Shown: positions 8,492 to 16,242, counted from the first letter of the stretch. The stretch is 64,000 nucleotides of DNA from Ruficoccus sp. ZRK36 (GCF_019603315.1 NZ_CP080649.1:3048176-3112175), one strand, 5' to 3'. The notes: generated from the sequence alone by a model not told the origin. Made by a program: numbers and translations.

Positions 8492-8727
8492 GATGGTGTA
8501 GGGGTGGGGTTAATATCGGTGGGGAGCCGGTCGGCGGGTAGCCAGACCAGGAGGCCCACGTGTTTTGCGCGGCCAATCCCTCCCAGGTTCATGACCTTTG
8601 CCTGGTCGGTTGCTATTGTGAGTTCGCCCATGCCTTTTTTAACCTTTGCGGAAATGAGCGACTGGCTGACGATTTGGCACTCGACGTTCTCGTCGCCGAC
8701 ATGCTGGATGAGGTCGGATAGTTTCAT
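8488..8727 (-). CDS. Small phage protein, unknown
   Basis: The 79-residue protein is read from the ATG at 8727, which overlaps the MazG-like gene stop as ATGA; the longer frame from 8787 has no such link. It starts MKLSDLIQHVGDENVECQIV, a pattern of small early phage proteins. No known domain. Confidence 0.65.
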   Translation of the reverse strand: MKLSDLIQHVGDENVECQIVSQSLISAKVKKGMGELTIATDQAKVMNLGGIGRAKHVGLLVWLPADRLPTDINPTPTPS

Positions 8728-9071
8728 GATAGTCGGGTTTTGAAGCCGTGCTTCTCGCTGGTTTGGTTGAATTTGTTGCGGACGCATTCGCCCAGGTCGA
8801 GGCCGAGAGAGTCGGCCACGCGCTCGGCGCAGATGACAACGTCGGCCAGCTCCTCGCCGATGGCGCGGAGGGCCTGGACGCCTTCAATCCCGCCCTTCAT
8901 TCCGCGCTGAGCGCGGAGAAACTTTTTCACGGCGTCGGCGACCTCTCCGGCCTCTCCACACATTTCGATGGTGGAGAACTCCAGCTCGGCCCGGTTTTTG
9001 CCGGTCCACTCAAGCCCGCGTTCAAGGTTGGCGGCGGCCAACTGTGAGAATGTCAGTGGTTGTGTACTCAT
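8724..9071 (-). CDS. MazG-like nucleotide pyrophosphohydrolase
   Basis: The 115-residue all-helical protein has the two metal-binding signatures of the family: EMCGEAGEVADAVKK (residues 37-51) and EELADVVICAERV further on. Such enzymes hydrolyse nucleoside triphosphates to monophosphates and pyrophosphate; in phages they adjust nucleotide pools or cleanse odd nucleotides. Its start overlaps the methyltransferase stop (ATGA), so the two are translationally coupled. Substrate is not readable from sequence. Confidence 0.85.
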   Translation of the reverse strand: MSTQPLTFSQLAAANLERGLEWTGKNRAELEFSTIEMCGEAGEVADAVKKFLRAQRGMKGGIEGVQALRAIGEELADVVICAERVADSLGLDLGECVRNKFNQTSEKHGFKTRLS

Positions 9072-9817
9072 GATTTTAGATTTTTTTTGTGAATGATTAT
9101 AAGTAATGTTCTTGCTGATGTTCCTGCTTCTTTAAATGAGCCATCGGGAAGCATGGATATTGTAACTTCGTCGTCTCCCATGTCATCCGTCATGGCCGTG
9201 AATGACTTGCGCTCAGCATTTCCCGCCATGATGGCGACGAGCCGCCCGCCGGGTCGGACGAACTGGATGGCATGGCGAACATGATCAATGTCTTGGTTTT
9301 TCGTGAATGGTGGATTCATCACGACCCGGTCGTAATAGGGTTCAGGCGTAAGGCTCAGGAAGTCTCTTATGACAAAGTTGTCGCAGGCCTGAACCAGATG
9401 CTTTGCGCAATCGCGATTGATTTCGACTGCATCTACACTGCGGGCTCCCTGAGCTTTGCACTCTTTTGCCAGTGCTCCAGCCCCGGCACTCGGTTCAAGC
9501 ACCGTGCAGCCGCTGACGCAGGCCAGTTTCACCACGCGGGCGGCCACTGCGGCAGGCGTGTAGAACGCCTGTAGTTCCTGCTTCTCGCTGGTGATCCTAC
9601 TCGACGCAAGCGCGAGCTCAAGGCGTTGGCGTGGATCTGACTCGAAGATATGGGCCTTTGCCTTGCGGTTCCACTTCCCGCCCGCCGCCACGAGTACCTT
9701 GTTGACCGCTTCATATAGTTTGCGGTCCAACTGTTCAGGCGGAAGCGTCAGGCTATCTGCGGTAATGGTTGAGCGTTCGAGGACGGACCGAACATCGTCT
9801 GTGAGAGTGATTGGCAT
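9068..9817 (-). CDS. DNA adenine N6-methyltransferase-like protein
   Basis: The 249-residue SAM-dependent methyltransferase has motif I LEPSAGAG (residues 107-114), the acidic EIN strand end that binds the SAM ribose, and the catalytic NPPF (168-171) typical of N6-adenine transfer. YTPAAVAARVV before motif I is the usual motif X region of type I-like enzymes. No restriction partner is nearby, so it is probably an orphan enzyme that protects or marks phage DNA or regulates expression. It heads the coupled leftward run. Confidence 0.85.
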   Translation of the reverse strand: MPITLTDDVRSVLERSTITADSLTLPPEQLDRKLYEAVNKVLVAAGGKWNRKAKAHIFESDPRQRLELALASSRITSEKQELQAFYTPAAVAARVVKLACVSGCTVLEPSAGAGALAKECKAQGARSVDAVEINRDCAKHLVQACDNFVIRDFLSLTPEPYYDRVVMNPPFTKNQDIDHVRHAIQFVRPGGRLVAIMAGNAERKSFTAMTDDMGDDEVTISMLPDGSFKEAGTSARTLLIIIHKKNLKS

Positions 9818-9850
9818 GATCAGAGTGGGTGAAATAAGTATATAGATTTA

Positions 9851-9884
9851 CCCGGCCCGGAGGCCCGCTAGGAGCGGGGCCGGG
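9851..9884 (-). terminator. GC-rich hairpin at the end of the RHH gene
   Basis: CCCGGCCC pairs with GGGCCGGG over an 18-nt loop that includes the RHH stop codon. It may attenuate leftward transcription, but there is no long T tract. Confidence 0.35.
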
Positions 9885-10074
9885 CAGGCGCTGCGTTGTT
9901 TTTCCGGGTAGCCGAGCTATCGGCGAGCCGCTCAAGGTGGGTGGCGATGAAGTTGGACCGGTTGCGGTTTTCCTCCTCGGCGAGTTGGTCGATGCGCTCC
10001 ACGAGGGACTGAGGGAGACTGATCGAGATTTGGGTTTTTCCGGGAGCCCGGCCCGTGTTGGATACTGTAACCAT
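9868..10074 (-). CDS. Ribbon-helix-helix DNA-binding protein
   Basis: The 68-residue protein (start at the ATG 10074; a 13-residue N-terminal extension is possible) has the RHH pattern: beta strand KTQISISLP followed by two helices (SLVERIDQLAEEENRNRSNFI). RHH dimers bind operator DNA through the strand. It lies alone between two leftward genes and may autoregulate this block. No toxin partner is visible, so an antitoxin role is unlikely. Confidence 0.8.
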   Translation of the reverse strand: MVTVSNTGRAPGKTQISISLPQSLVERIDQLAEEENRNRSNFIATHLERLADSSATRKNNAAPARPRS

Positions 10075-10139
10075 GATATATTTTTGGGTTGATGTTAGTT
10101 TTTGCGGCCTCATTTGAGGCGGGAAAATGCGACCCGCGC

Positions 10140-10694
10140 CTAGTCGTGGGCGTCGGACTTTAGATAGACCTGCCAGGGCGAGCCGTCCGGAGCGGGGACC
10201 AGGGTGTAGGTTCCAAGTGGGGCGATTTTCTTCAGGGCCCCCAGTGAGCCCTTGAGCTGGCCTTTGTTTTCGGTCAGGGCAAAGTCATCCCCGGCCCGCA
10301 GGGCGATGACGACGTGGGCGGTGCTGAAAGCGGCTTCGACTTTCTTTGTCTTCAGGATCTCGGGTGCCAACTCGACCAGACGGGCCACACCTCGCGGGGT
10401 GAGCACAAGGTTGGTTTTGGTGAGGGATGCCTCGTAGTCGGCGCAACGGGTGCGGGGCTCGATCGGTGAAAAGTCGTCGATCTCGGCCAATTCATCGGCT
10501 GTATCCAGGCGGGCGAGGTAGGCGCGGATCTTGTCGCGCTCAGGGTGGGCGGCATTGGTGCCGGCAGCGTGCAGGGTGGCGGCCAGCTCGCCGGCGGGCA
10601 CCTTGTACTTAGGGGCTGCGGAGGATGGCGTCCGGCAGGTGCCATCAGCCAAGGCCTCAAGGGCCTGGCGTAAGTTTTCGGGCATTTCACTCAT
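10140..10694 (-). CDS. Hypothetical phage early protein
   Basis: The 184-residue protein has an N-terminal helical part with a possible weak helix-turn-helix (residues 22-45), a middle domain with the phrase LTPRGVARLVELAPEI, and a small beta-rich C-terminus (GTYTLVPAP). No recognised family. Same strand and spacing as the neighbouring leftward genes. Confidence 0.6.
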   Translation of the reverse strand: MSEMPENLRQALEALADGTCRTPSSAAPKYKVPAGELAATLHAAGTNAAHPERDKIRAYLARLDTADELAEIDDFSPIEPRTRCADYEASLTKTNLVLTPRGVARLVELAPEILKTKKVEAAFSTAHVVIALRAGDDFALTENKGQLKGSLGALKKIAPLGTYTLVPAPDGSPWQVYLKSDAHD

Positions 10695-10762
10695 TGTTGG
10701 TTTTGGGTTGGTAGTTAAGGTTCAATGGGCTCGCCGTGGGGTGGCGGCGGGCCGGTTGAGCC

Positions 10763-11284
10763 TTAGAGGTTGTCGGAGAGGAGGATGCCGTGGAGGGTCT
10801 TCAGCTCGCCCTCGATGGCTCGGGTGTACTGGACGGCGTCGTAGAACTTCGTAAACTCGGCGGCCTGGATGCCGTGGAAGGTGAAGGGCGGCTGTTCCAT
10901 TTTCCGGAGTGCTTTCTCGAAGGCCTTCTGGACGGCCTCGGGGGTCGGGTTCTCCATTTCGATGATCTGGAGGCTGCTAGAGGGTCCGGATACCGGTGTG
11001 CGCAGAGCAAGGCCAACGGCGTAATGGGAGCGTCCGTTTTTCCGGTAGCTGATGAGGTTGATATCCAGTCGGTGGGCGGACTCCTCGCCGGGTAGGTCAG
11101 CGGCAGAGATATAGCCGGTTTCAGCTCGTCGGATGCTCTGGTACTGATCCCAGGGGAGCGGCTCGCCATCGAACTCACGCACGGGGGTGCGCGGGGTGAA
11201 GTGGCGGGTAAGGTTGGCGATTTCGGCCTTCAGCTTTTCGGCGTGGGAGGCGGAAACCGGGTCGTTTTCGGATTCGTGATTCAT
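10763..11284 (-). CDS. Hypothetical phage early protein
   Basis: The 173-residue protein is read from the ATG at 11284 (MNHESEND); the longer frame upstream is Arg/Ser/Pro-rich and lies over another gene. The C-terminal 80 residues are helical and acidic, the middle has beta strands (INLISYRKNGRSHYAVGLAL). No recognised domain. Confidence 0.6.
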   Translation of the reverse strand: MNHESENDPVSASHAEKLKAEIANLTRHFTPRTPVREFDGEPLPWDQYQSIRRAETGYISAADLPGEESAHRLDINLISYRKNGRSHYAVGLALRTPVSGPSSSLQIIEMENPTPEAVQKAFEKALRKMEQPPFTFHGIQAAEFTKFYDAVQYTRAIEGELKTLHGILLSDNL

Positions 11285-11327
11285 GGTTGGATCTTTCGTT
11301 TGGGTGGTCGTGGTGGTGGAGAGGTGT

Positions 11328-11600
11328 TCAGGCGCGAGCCATTTCCCGGCGGGTGTGGTCGAAGCCGGTGAACCAGTCGCGTCTCTGAAGCGGGAGGACG
11401 TAAGGGTTTGCGGCCCGGGGGAGGCCGAGGCGGGCAGCCTGCGCGCCATCGAGGAGGGGCTGCGGGTGGACGCGACGCTCGTAAGGCGAAGCCTCCTCGC
11501 GGCGGGTCTTCGTCGTCTCGATGCGCTGAGCGACGGGAACAGGGAGGGTGCGGACACGGGTGTGAACCGTCTGCACGGTGAGGATGCGCTCAGTGCTCAT
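11328..11600 (-). CDS. Small basic phage protein
   Basis: The 90-residue frame from ATG 11600 overlaps the stop of the preceding gene as ATGA, which decides the start. It is Arg-rich (ERILTVQTVHTRVRTLPVP at the start) and ends REMARA. Nothing in it is recognisable; coupling to its neighbour is the main support. Confidence 0.5.
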   Translation of the reverse strand: MSTERILTVQTVHTRVRTLPVPVAQRIETTKTRREEASPYERRVHPQPLLDGAQAARLGLPRAANPYVLPLQRRDWFTGFDHTRREMARA

Positions 11601-12082
11601 TCTTTGGCGGGATTGGGGGTATTGATCGTGTCCAGGATAAAGCTGCCGTTCCCGGTTTGGAGGGCGCGGGCAAGCGTTACCAGGGCTCGGGTGTTCTCGT
11701 GGTCGAGCCCGAGCCCACCGTCGAGGATGAGGGCCTTGAAGTTTGATAAGGCACGCTGGCCGCGCTCGGATCTCCGGAGTTGGGAGACGGCGGCGGTGAT
11801 GTCGGGTCGGGTGAGCGAGCGTCGGCACTCAGCCTTTTGCCCTTCGGCGCGTTCGTCCTTGTGGCACCGATGCACCTCTGCGCAGAGAAAACCGTAGGCG
11901 AAGCGGTAAAACTGATAGGAGCTGATGCCCTTGCGGTGCGGGTTGTTGACTGGCCACGCAACATTGTATCCGGCGACGGCTTTACGATCAATGTCGGCCA
12001 GTTGCGGGAAGTTCTGCCCGAGGGTGGTTAGATCCTCCGGCGCGGGCGCCGGGGATGGTGAGGGAGTGTTTTCGTCAATCAT
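11597..12082 (-). CDS. First gene of leftward early operon, unknown function
   Basis: The 161-residue protein starts at ATG 12082, 35 bp from the large inverted repeat of the control region. It has a Pro/Ala-rich N-terminus, then a helical domain with YQFYRFAYGFLCAEVHRCHK. Being promoter-proximal it may be regulatory, but no DNA-binding fold is recognised. Confidence 0.6.
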   Translation of the reverse strand: MIDENTPSPSPAPAPEDLTTLGQNFPQLADIDRKAVAGYNVAWPVNNPHRKGISSYQFYRFAYGFLCAEVHRCHKDERAEGQKAECRRSLTRPDITAAVSQLRRSERGQRALSNFKALILDGGLGLDHENTRALVTLARALQTGNGSFILDTINTPNPAKE

Positions 12083-12116
12083 GATTTGGCAGGGATACAG
12101 GCGGGGATGAGGGTGA

Positions 12117-12159
12117 GTCAACTTAAAATTATACGATGTTTGTATAAATTTAAGTTGAC
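12117..12159. promoter_or_regulatory. Divergent control region with 18-bp inverted repeats
   Basis: Arms 12117-12134 and 12142-12159 match in 17 of 18 positions around a 7-nt spacer. Each outer end reads TTGAC outward and each inner arm contains a TATAA-type sequence, so promoters for the leftward operon and the rightward genes probably lie in or around the palindrome. It is the best candidate for the phage switch operator. Confidence 0.75.
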
Positions 12160-12190
12160 GGGACATTAAAAAGCGGGTTGTGGTGGGGGC

Positions 12191-12427
12191 ATGAACACTT
12201 TTCACGTCAAGAAGCTGGGTAAGGGGTTTCGGCGGCAGGCCGATGTCTCTGTGCGGCTCGCACGGACCCCAGACGAGCGGGCAGCAGCCCTGTACTGGCG
12301 CGAGCAGATCACGCGGCTGACCGAGCGTGACCCCGCCATCGTGGCCGAGGAGCTGCGGGAGACGCGGGAACATCTGCGGGCGGCTGAGCCGGCGGGCACC
12401 TTTAAGCCCGGAGGCGAGGCGCAATGA
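12191..12427 (+). CDS. Small helical phage protein, first rightward gene
   Basis: The 78-residue protein begins 31 bp after the inverted repeat. It is charged and helical (DERAAALYWREQITRL), with no recognised family. Its stop overlaps the next start (ATGA), indicating coupling. Confidence 0.6.
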   Translation: MNTFHVKKLGKGFRRQADVSVRLARTPDERAAALYWREQITRLTERDPAIVAEELRETREHLRAAEPAGTFKPGGEAQ

Positions 12428-12819
12428 TCGCCCTGGGGTGGATCGCGCAGGCGGTGTGCGTGGCGGCCGTCCTGGCGGCAGCGGCGAACGGGGCGTTCTT
12501 TTTGCTGGAACCGGTCGTGCGCGTGCTGGCGCTGAGGCGTCGGCGTAGCCGTGCCCGACTGGAGGCGCTGCGGGCCTCGGGCAACTTAATCCATTTCAAG
12601 GGGACTGGCTGGACGATGGGTCCTGGCGGCGGTCAAGAGAGAGTGGCGATGCCGAGCGATGTGCAGCCGGTTACCTCGCCTTTCGAGCACTGTGGCGCAG
12701 AGGTCAGCGCGTCGGACTCATTATCCGAAGGGCGTCGGTTCGAATCCGACCAGTGCCTCCACTTTTTGGCAGGCGAAACCAAGCAAACCCGGCGGGCTGA
12801 GCGCACAAGCGAGCTCTAA
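12424..12819 (+). CDS. Small membrane protein whose frame runs through a tRNA gene
   Basis: The 131-residue frame is coupled to the gene before it by ATGA. Residues 4-31 are a hydrophobic membrane helix (GWIAQAVCVAAVLAAAANGA) followed by an Arg-rich cytoplasmic stretch. From about residue 88 onward the frame reads across the tRNA at 12686-12761, so the last third may not be a conserved protein part. Function unknown. Confidence 0.5.
   Translation: MIALGWIAQAVCVAAVLAAAANGAFFLLEPVVRVLALRRRRSRARLEALRASGNLIHFKGTGWTMGPGGGQERVAMPSDVQPVTSPFEHCGAEVSASDSLSEGRRFESDQCLHFLAGETKQTRRAERTSEL
12686..12761 (+). tRNA. Phage tRNA with CAU anticodon (Met-like, possibly Ile2)
   Basis: All four arms fold: acceptor 12686-12692 with 12751-12757, D stem GCGC/GCGC, anticodon stem TCGGA/TCCGA, T stem GTCGG/CCGAC with loop TTCGAAT, and an encoded CCA. 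Anticodon CAT is at 12719-12721. Odd points are an A-C mismatch at the first acceptor pair, T instead of A after the anticodon, and T as discriminator. It overlaps a protein frame. Confidence 0.75.
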
Positions 12820-12828
12820 CCCGCCGGG
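12788..12828 (+). terminator. 9-bp GC stem-loop after tRNA
   Basis: CCCGGCGGG and CCCGCCGGG pair across 23 nt. There is no T tract, so it may be an RNA-processing or attenuation structure rather than a terminator. Confidence 0.4.
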
Positions 12829-12859
12829 CCAACTTTAACCACGAACGACAGGACGCACC

Positions 12860-13054
12860 ATGAATACCGCAGAGCCGAGCCCCGAGCGGGCGCGTTTTTA
12901 CCAGCAAGTGAGTCAGCGCCGGTGGCAACTGGCCGATGAGGCCGCGCAGGAGGGCAACCTCCCGGCGATGATCCGGCACCGAGCAGTGGCGATGAAGGCT
13001 GACCAGCGGTGCGAAGCCCTGAGAGCAAACGAGCGGGAGGCAGTCGCCCTGTAG
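12860..13054 (+). CDS. Small helical phage protein
   Basis: The 64-residue protein is almost entirely alpha-helical and charged (FYQQVSQRRWQLADEAAQEG). No family recognised. The next gene starts 2 bp after its stop. Confidence 0.55.
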   Translation: MNTAEPSPERARFYQQVSQRRWQLADEAAQEGNLPAMIRHRAVAMKADQRCEALRANEREAVAL

Positions 13055-13056
13055 TC

Positions 13057-13293
13057 ATGGCTAAACGATCTCCAGGAAGGCTGACGCAGCGGTGGATCCC
13101 GGCGAGGGACGTCGCCGAGCGGTTCGGGGTGAGCCAGCGGACCGTTTCGCGGTGGACCCGCGAGCAAGGACGCTTTGGCGAGTACCTGCTCCTCGAAGGC
13201 GGGGAGCTGAGGCTGCACAAGGGGCGCGTCGAAGCCTGGGAGGCCCGGCACACCGTGTCACCCGTCAACACACCGGCGTCCGTGGGGGCGTGA
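13057..13293 (+). CDS. Excisionase/MerR-like winged helix-turn-helix protein
   Basis: The 78-residue protein has the helix-turn-helix WIPARDVAERFGVSQRTVSRW (residues 11-31) and a wing-like EGGELRLHKGRVEAW. This is the layout of small excisionase-type or DNA-packaging DNA-binding proteins. The ATG at 13057 is preferred over 13009, which overlaps the previous gene heavily. It could be the excisionase or a terminase helper; position among early rightward genes does not decide. Confidence 0.7.
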   Translation: MAKRSPGRLTQRWIPARDVAERFGVSQRTVSRWTREQGRFGEYLLLEGGELRLHKGRVEAWEARHTVSPVNTPASVGA

Positions 13294-13304
13294 TTTTTTT
13301 TGCG

Positions 13305-14009
13305 ATGAACCCCCCACCCCATCGACCGCCCACGCAGCCGGACCTGTTATCCCTTGAGCAGGGGGGCGAGTCTTTTTTTGCGCGAAAAGAGCCCGGTAAC
13401 TACACAGCCGAGCGGCTGGAACGGCAGGAGCCGAGGACATTCGAGCAGATTATCACCATGCTCGCCGAGGGCAGGAGCTTCACGGCGATCCGGCGGGCGA
13501 CTGGGAGCCACTTTTACACCATCAAGGCGGTCCATAAAGCAGCCGCCGAGCGGGGTCTCATCGAACCGGAAAAAGAAAGACTGGCTGGACTGGCACAGCT
13601 CGGGGCACGGCTCGGCGCCGAGGCTGTGATCGAGGCCGCGCAGGAGGGACGGCTCGCCGTCGAGAACTGGAGCGATGCTCAGCGGGCCGCGACCGTGACC
13701 GGGATCCTGACCGAGAAGTCGGAACTGCTCTCAGGCGGTGCCACTCAGCGCGTCGAGCATGCCGGTGAGGTGTCCGTCGTCGATGTGCGCAAGGCACTGG
13801 AGCAGGACGGATACCTCGGGGCCGGGCCCGTCATCGACGCCGAGACCCTTGACTCGCCACCCCCCGAAAAAACGGGTTTGGCGGGCACAGCGCGCGGGAC
13901 AAAAGAGGGGCTTCCCGGGCCGACAGGCGACTTTGTGGAGCTCCCGGCACAGCCGGACCCCACTCCCACCCCAACCGCTCCCGACCAGGCGCAGGAGGGC
14001 TCAGAATGA
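13305..14009 (+). CDS. Helix-turn-helix phage protein, possible small terminase
   Basis: The 234-residue protein from ATG 13305 has a helix-turn-helix at about residues 50-75 (RSFTAIRRATGSHFYTIKAV), a helical middle with LGAEAVIEAAQEG and TGILTEKSELLSGG, and a Pro-rich tail. DNA-binding domain plus helical oligomerisation region plus flexible tail is compatible with a small terminase subunit, but the large terminase lies 5.4 kb away and I have no direct match. Confidence 0.6.
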   Translation: MNPPPHRPPTQPDLLSLEQGGESFFARKEPGNYTAERLERQEPRTFEQIITMLAEGRSFTAIRRATGSHFYTIKAVHKAAAERGLIEPEKERLAGLAQLGARLGAEAVIEAAQEGRLAVENWSDAQRAATVTGILTEKSELLSGGATQRVEHAGEVSVVDVRKALEQDGYLGAGPVIDAETLDSPPPEKTGLAGTARGTKEGLPGPTGDFVELPAQPDPTPTPTAPDQAQEGSE

Positions 14010-14294
14010 CACACAACTGGTCAGTACGCAGTTGCGAAACACCCCGCAACCCCTGCAAACAAGCCACCTCGCATATCCGTGTGCGCTTTTGTGTGCGCAG
14101 AGAGGCATTCCCGGAGGTCCGGAGACGGGTTCGTGATGCCCGTCAACTGCGAGTGGTAACCCAAGGCATGGGGATCCACGAGAAGGCACTGGAGTCCGCC
14201 CAGAGGGGGGGGAGGGGGTCTGTAAAAGCGCGGGGGGCCCCACGAGCCCTTATGCATCCCACCCCCGGAAAATTTTTAATCAAAAGGAGGTCTT
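14010..14294. other. Intergenic stretch with the dispersed repeat
   Basis: Contains the 24-bp repeat copy 2, a G-rich run near 14203-14218, and a strong AGGAGG ribosome site at 14286-14291 for the next gene. A 100-codon frame starting at 14006 by ATGA overlap is possible but poorly supported. Confidence 0.5.
14075..14098. repeat. 24-bp dispersed repeat, copy 2
   Basis: Identical to the right-end copy (46461-46484): two GTGTGCGC units with TTTT between them, preceded by ATCC. Confidence 0.85.
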
Positions 14295-14798
14295 ATGAGC
14301 ACCGTTAAAGAGGTCGTGCTGGCCGAACGTCTCGGGCTACCGCGGTCACAACTGAAAGCATTGCGGGACAATGAAACGCTGAAATCGCCGGCCCACTGGC
14401 ACCTAGAGCACAGTCACATCGTCTACACGACGGCAGGAGTTGAAGCCCTGCAAGAGGCCCTGAAGATTGGGGAGCCCTCCCCGGCCCCAACCGCCGAGGA
14501 TCCGGCAGAGGCAACCGCTTCGCATAACGAACCCGTCAAAGAAGCCCGACGGCAGTGGCTCTCTACTCATGTTTTGATGGCCGAGGAGACACTAACCGAG
14601 CTGATCGTGACCAAGGTCTACCCGCGCAACCCGCGATGCCTCCAGGCCCGCCTCGATGGGGATCCCCATCCGCATACCGTGCGCGTGCGCGACAACCGCA
14701 ATTTTGTACCGGGAATGAAGCTCATGGCCGTCAAGGGGCCGACCAGCGGCGTCTGGAATCACCGGGGCCGCTGCCCCCGCCGGAAAGGACATTGGTAA
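14295..14798 (+). CDS. Hypothetical phage protein
   Basis: The 167-residue protein has a strong ribosome site (AAGGAGG). The N-terminal 60 residues look like a DNA-binding start (VVLAERLGLPRSQLKALRD). The C-terminal half has beta strands (HTVRVRDNRNFVPGMKLMAV) that could form a small barrel. No recognised family. It lies 2 bp ahead of the replication initiator. Confidence 0.65.
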   Translation: MSTVKEVVLAERLGLPRSQLKALRDNETLKSPAHWHLEHSHIVYTTAGVEALQEALKIGEPSPAPTAEDPAEATASHNEPVKEARRQWLSTHVLMAEETLTELIVTKVYPRNPRCLQARLDGDPHPHTVRVRDNRNFVPGMKLMAVKGPTSGVWNHRGRCPRRKGHW

Positions 14799-14800
14799 TC

Positions 14801-15700
14801 ATGGTAATACGATCAGACTTTCTCAATCACTACAAAACGCGGATCCTCCGGCGAAAACTCGGGGCTGAGGGGGTGCTTGCCCTTCTAAACCTGTGGGCTC
14901 ACTGCGAAGCCCGGCAGGCATGGCATTTCAAAAACACCCCGCCGGAGATATTCGCGGCCATCTGCGACTACGCCGAGGATCCCGTTGAGCTTCACGAAAC
15001 AATGAAAGAGCTCAAGTGGATTGAAGTCATCGACCAAGAGGTCCGCGTTCACCAGTGGGATCAGTACAACCGGCAGCTCATCCAACGCTGGACGAATGGC
15101 AACAAGCGCAAAGGCCTCATCGTCACCCCCTATGGGCTTCAGGAAGACCCAAACGCCGACGACGGCGAGGGCGATGAAGACGCGACCGAAGGGCGACCGC
15201 CAAGCGACCGACCCACCCCCGCCAAGGGCGACCGCCAAGCGACCGCAGAGCCCCCGCCCGACGATCTCGCGTGTGATGAGGTGAGGTGTGATGAGGTGAG
15301 GTGTGATGAGGTGAGTAAGGATAAGCCTATATCCGCGCGTGGTAGCGCGGGGAGACATGCAAAGGGGCAATCCCCTTTTCAGGTACGACTCAAGGCCGTC
15401 TTTGGACACCAACCGGCCACATGGCCGGATGCGGTAGACCGCGCCTGGAAAAAACTCGCCAAGAGCAGGCCGGACCATCCCCACGTCGTCACGCAGGAAG
15501 AAGTCGAGTTGGTCGAAGCGTGGTATGCAAAAAAAGACACCCCCCCGGTTGGGCAGTTTTACTGGACCCGTTCGTCGCTCTCTACGCTCCTGAACAACTT
15601 CGATGAGGACGTGGCAACCATCCGAAAAAACCTCAAAAAAGACACCCCCCTGAGCGCGGCTGAGCCGGGCTTAAATATGCGGGAAGGGTTTGGGCTCTAA
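14801..15700 (+). CDS. Phage replication initiator / replisome organizer-like protein
   Basis: The 299-residue protein (ATG 14801) has an N-terminal winged-helix domain with the pattern of phage replication proteins: LNHYKTRILRRKLGAEGV, LNLWAHCEA, then an end VHQWDQYN. A low-complexity acidic linker follows, containing three copies of CDEVR/S encoded by exact 15-bp repeats, and then a C-terminal helical domain. It precedes the primase-helicase, as initiators and loaders do. By analogy with lambda O, the internal repeats may be the origin. Exact family is not certain. Confidence 0.7.
   Translation: MVIRSDFLNHYKTRILRRKLGAEGVLALLNLWAHCEARQAWHFKNTPPEIFAAICDYAEDPVELHETMKELKWIEVIDQEVRVHQWDQYNRQLIQRWTNGNKRKGLIVTPYGLQEDPNADDGEGDEDATEGRPPSDRPTPAKGDRQATAEPPPDDLACDEVRCDEVRCDEVSKDKPISARGSAGRHAKGQSPFQVRLKAVFGHQPATWPDAVDRAWKKLAKSRPDHPHVVTQEEVELVEAWYAKKDTPPVGQFYWTRSSLSTLLNNFDEDVATIRKNLKKDTPLSAAEPGLNMREGFGL
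15271..15315. repeat. Three tandem 15-bp repeats, candidate origin iterons
   Basis: GTGTGATGAGGTGAG occurs three times head to tail without mismatches, inside the replication initiator gene and in frame. Such iterons within an initiator gene are bound by the initiator in lambdoid phages; here this is inference. Confidence 0.7.
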
Positions 15701-15704
15701 GGCT

Positions 15705-15884
15705 ATGGGTAAGTATACCGTAGAGCGATTGAGCCGGGAGAATGCGTCCCTGCGGGAGCGGTTGGAGATTTGTGAGCGGCAGTACCGTGAGGCGAAACAA
15801 CTCTGCCTGATTCAGTGTGCCCGCGCCCAGGCCGACGCTCGGCGCATCCATGAACTTGAACAACAACTCAAGGAGGTATCATGA
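15705..15884 (+). CDS. Small coiled-coil phage protein
   Basis: The 59-residue protein from ATG 15705 is nearly all coiled coil (ERLSRENASLRERLEICERQ). Its stop overlaps the next start (ATGA). Function unknown. Confidence 0.6.
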   Translation: MGKYTVERLSRENASLRERLEICERQYREAKQLCLIQCARAQADARRIHELEQQLKEVS

Positions 15885-16240
15885 AAAATAATCAAAAAAA
15901 AGAAGCCCCCCGGCGGCTGGCTAAGCCGAAGCTGAAGGGCTATGTCGTATTCTCTCACGAGGTCGGTAAGCCCCTCGCGCAGGCTGACGCCGATGGGATA
16001 ACAGTGGGCCGAAAACCCCGGTTCACATTGGGGGGGGGCGAGGCCGCACGCTTCGCGCGCAAAAGTGCGGCCCGGGAGTTCTACTCGGGGACCGTAGAGC
16101 TGCATTCGCGGCTCGTCCACGATCTGCCGGACTGGCCCCACACCGATCATGCTGTCGGCGAGCTGGATCCGGAAAGCTTTCAGGTGATTCCGGTGTACGA
16201 TCCGGAGGAACTGAAAGCCTACGTGGAGGGTGTGGAGTGA
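15881..16240 (+). CDS. Hypothetical phage protein
   Basis: The 119-residue protein has a good ribosome site (AAGGAGG). It has a lysine-rich start, then beta strands (KGYVVFSHEVGKPL) and an acidic end (YDPEELKAYVEGVE). No recognised domain. Confidence 0.6.
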   Translation: MKNNQKKEAPRRLAKPKLKGYVVFSHEVGKPLAQADADGITVGRKPRFTLGGGEAARFARKSAAREFYSGTVELHSRLVHDLPDWPHTDHAVGELDPESFQVIPVYDPEELKAYVEGVE

Positions 16241-16242
16241 AC

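Noticed and set aside
9868-10074. Antitoxin of a toxin-antitoxin pair
   Set aside because: The RHH protein has no adjacent toxin-like gene; neighbours are a methyltransferase and an unknown protein of 184 residues.
14006-14308. 100-codon frame starting by ATGA overlap
   Set aside because: It overlaps the next gene, has an odd Arg-rich composition and includes the 24-bp DNA repeat; better treated as intergenic.
15271-15315. CRISPR-like short repeats
   Set aside because: The three units are directly adjacent with no spacers and lie within a gene. No cas genes are present anywhere in the window.
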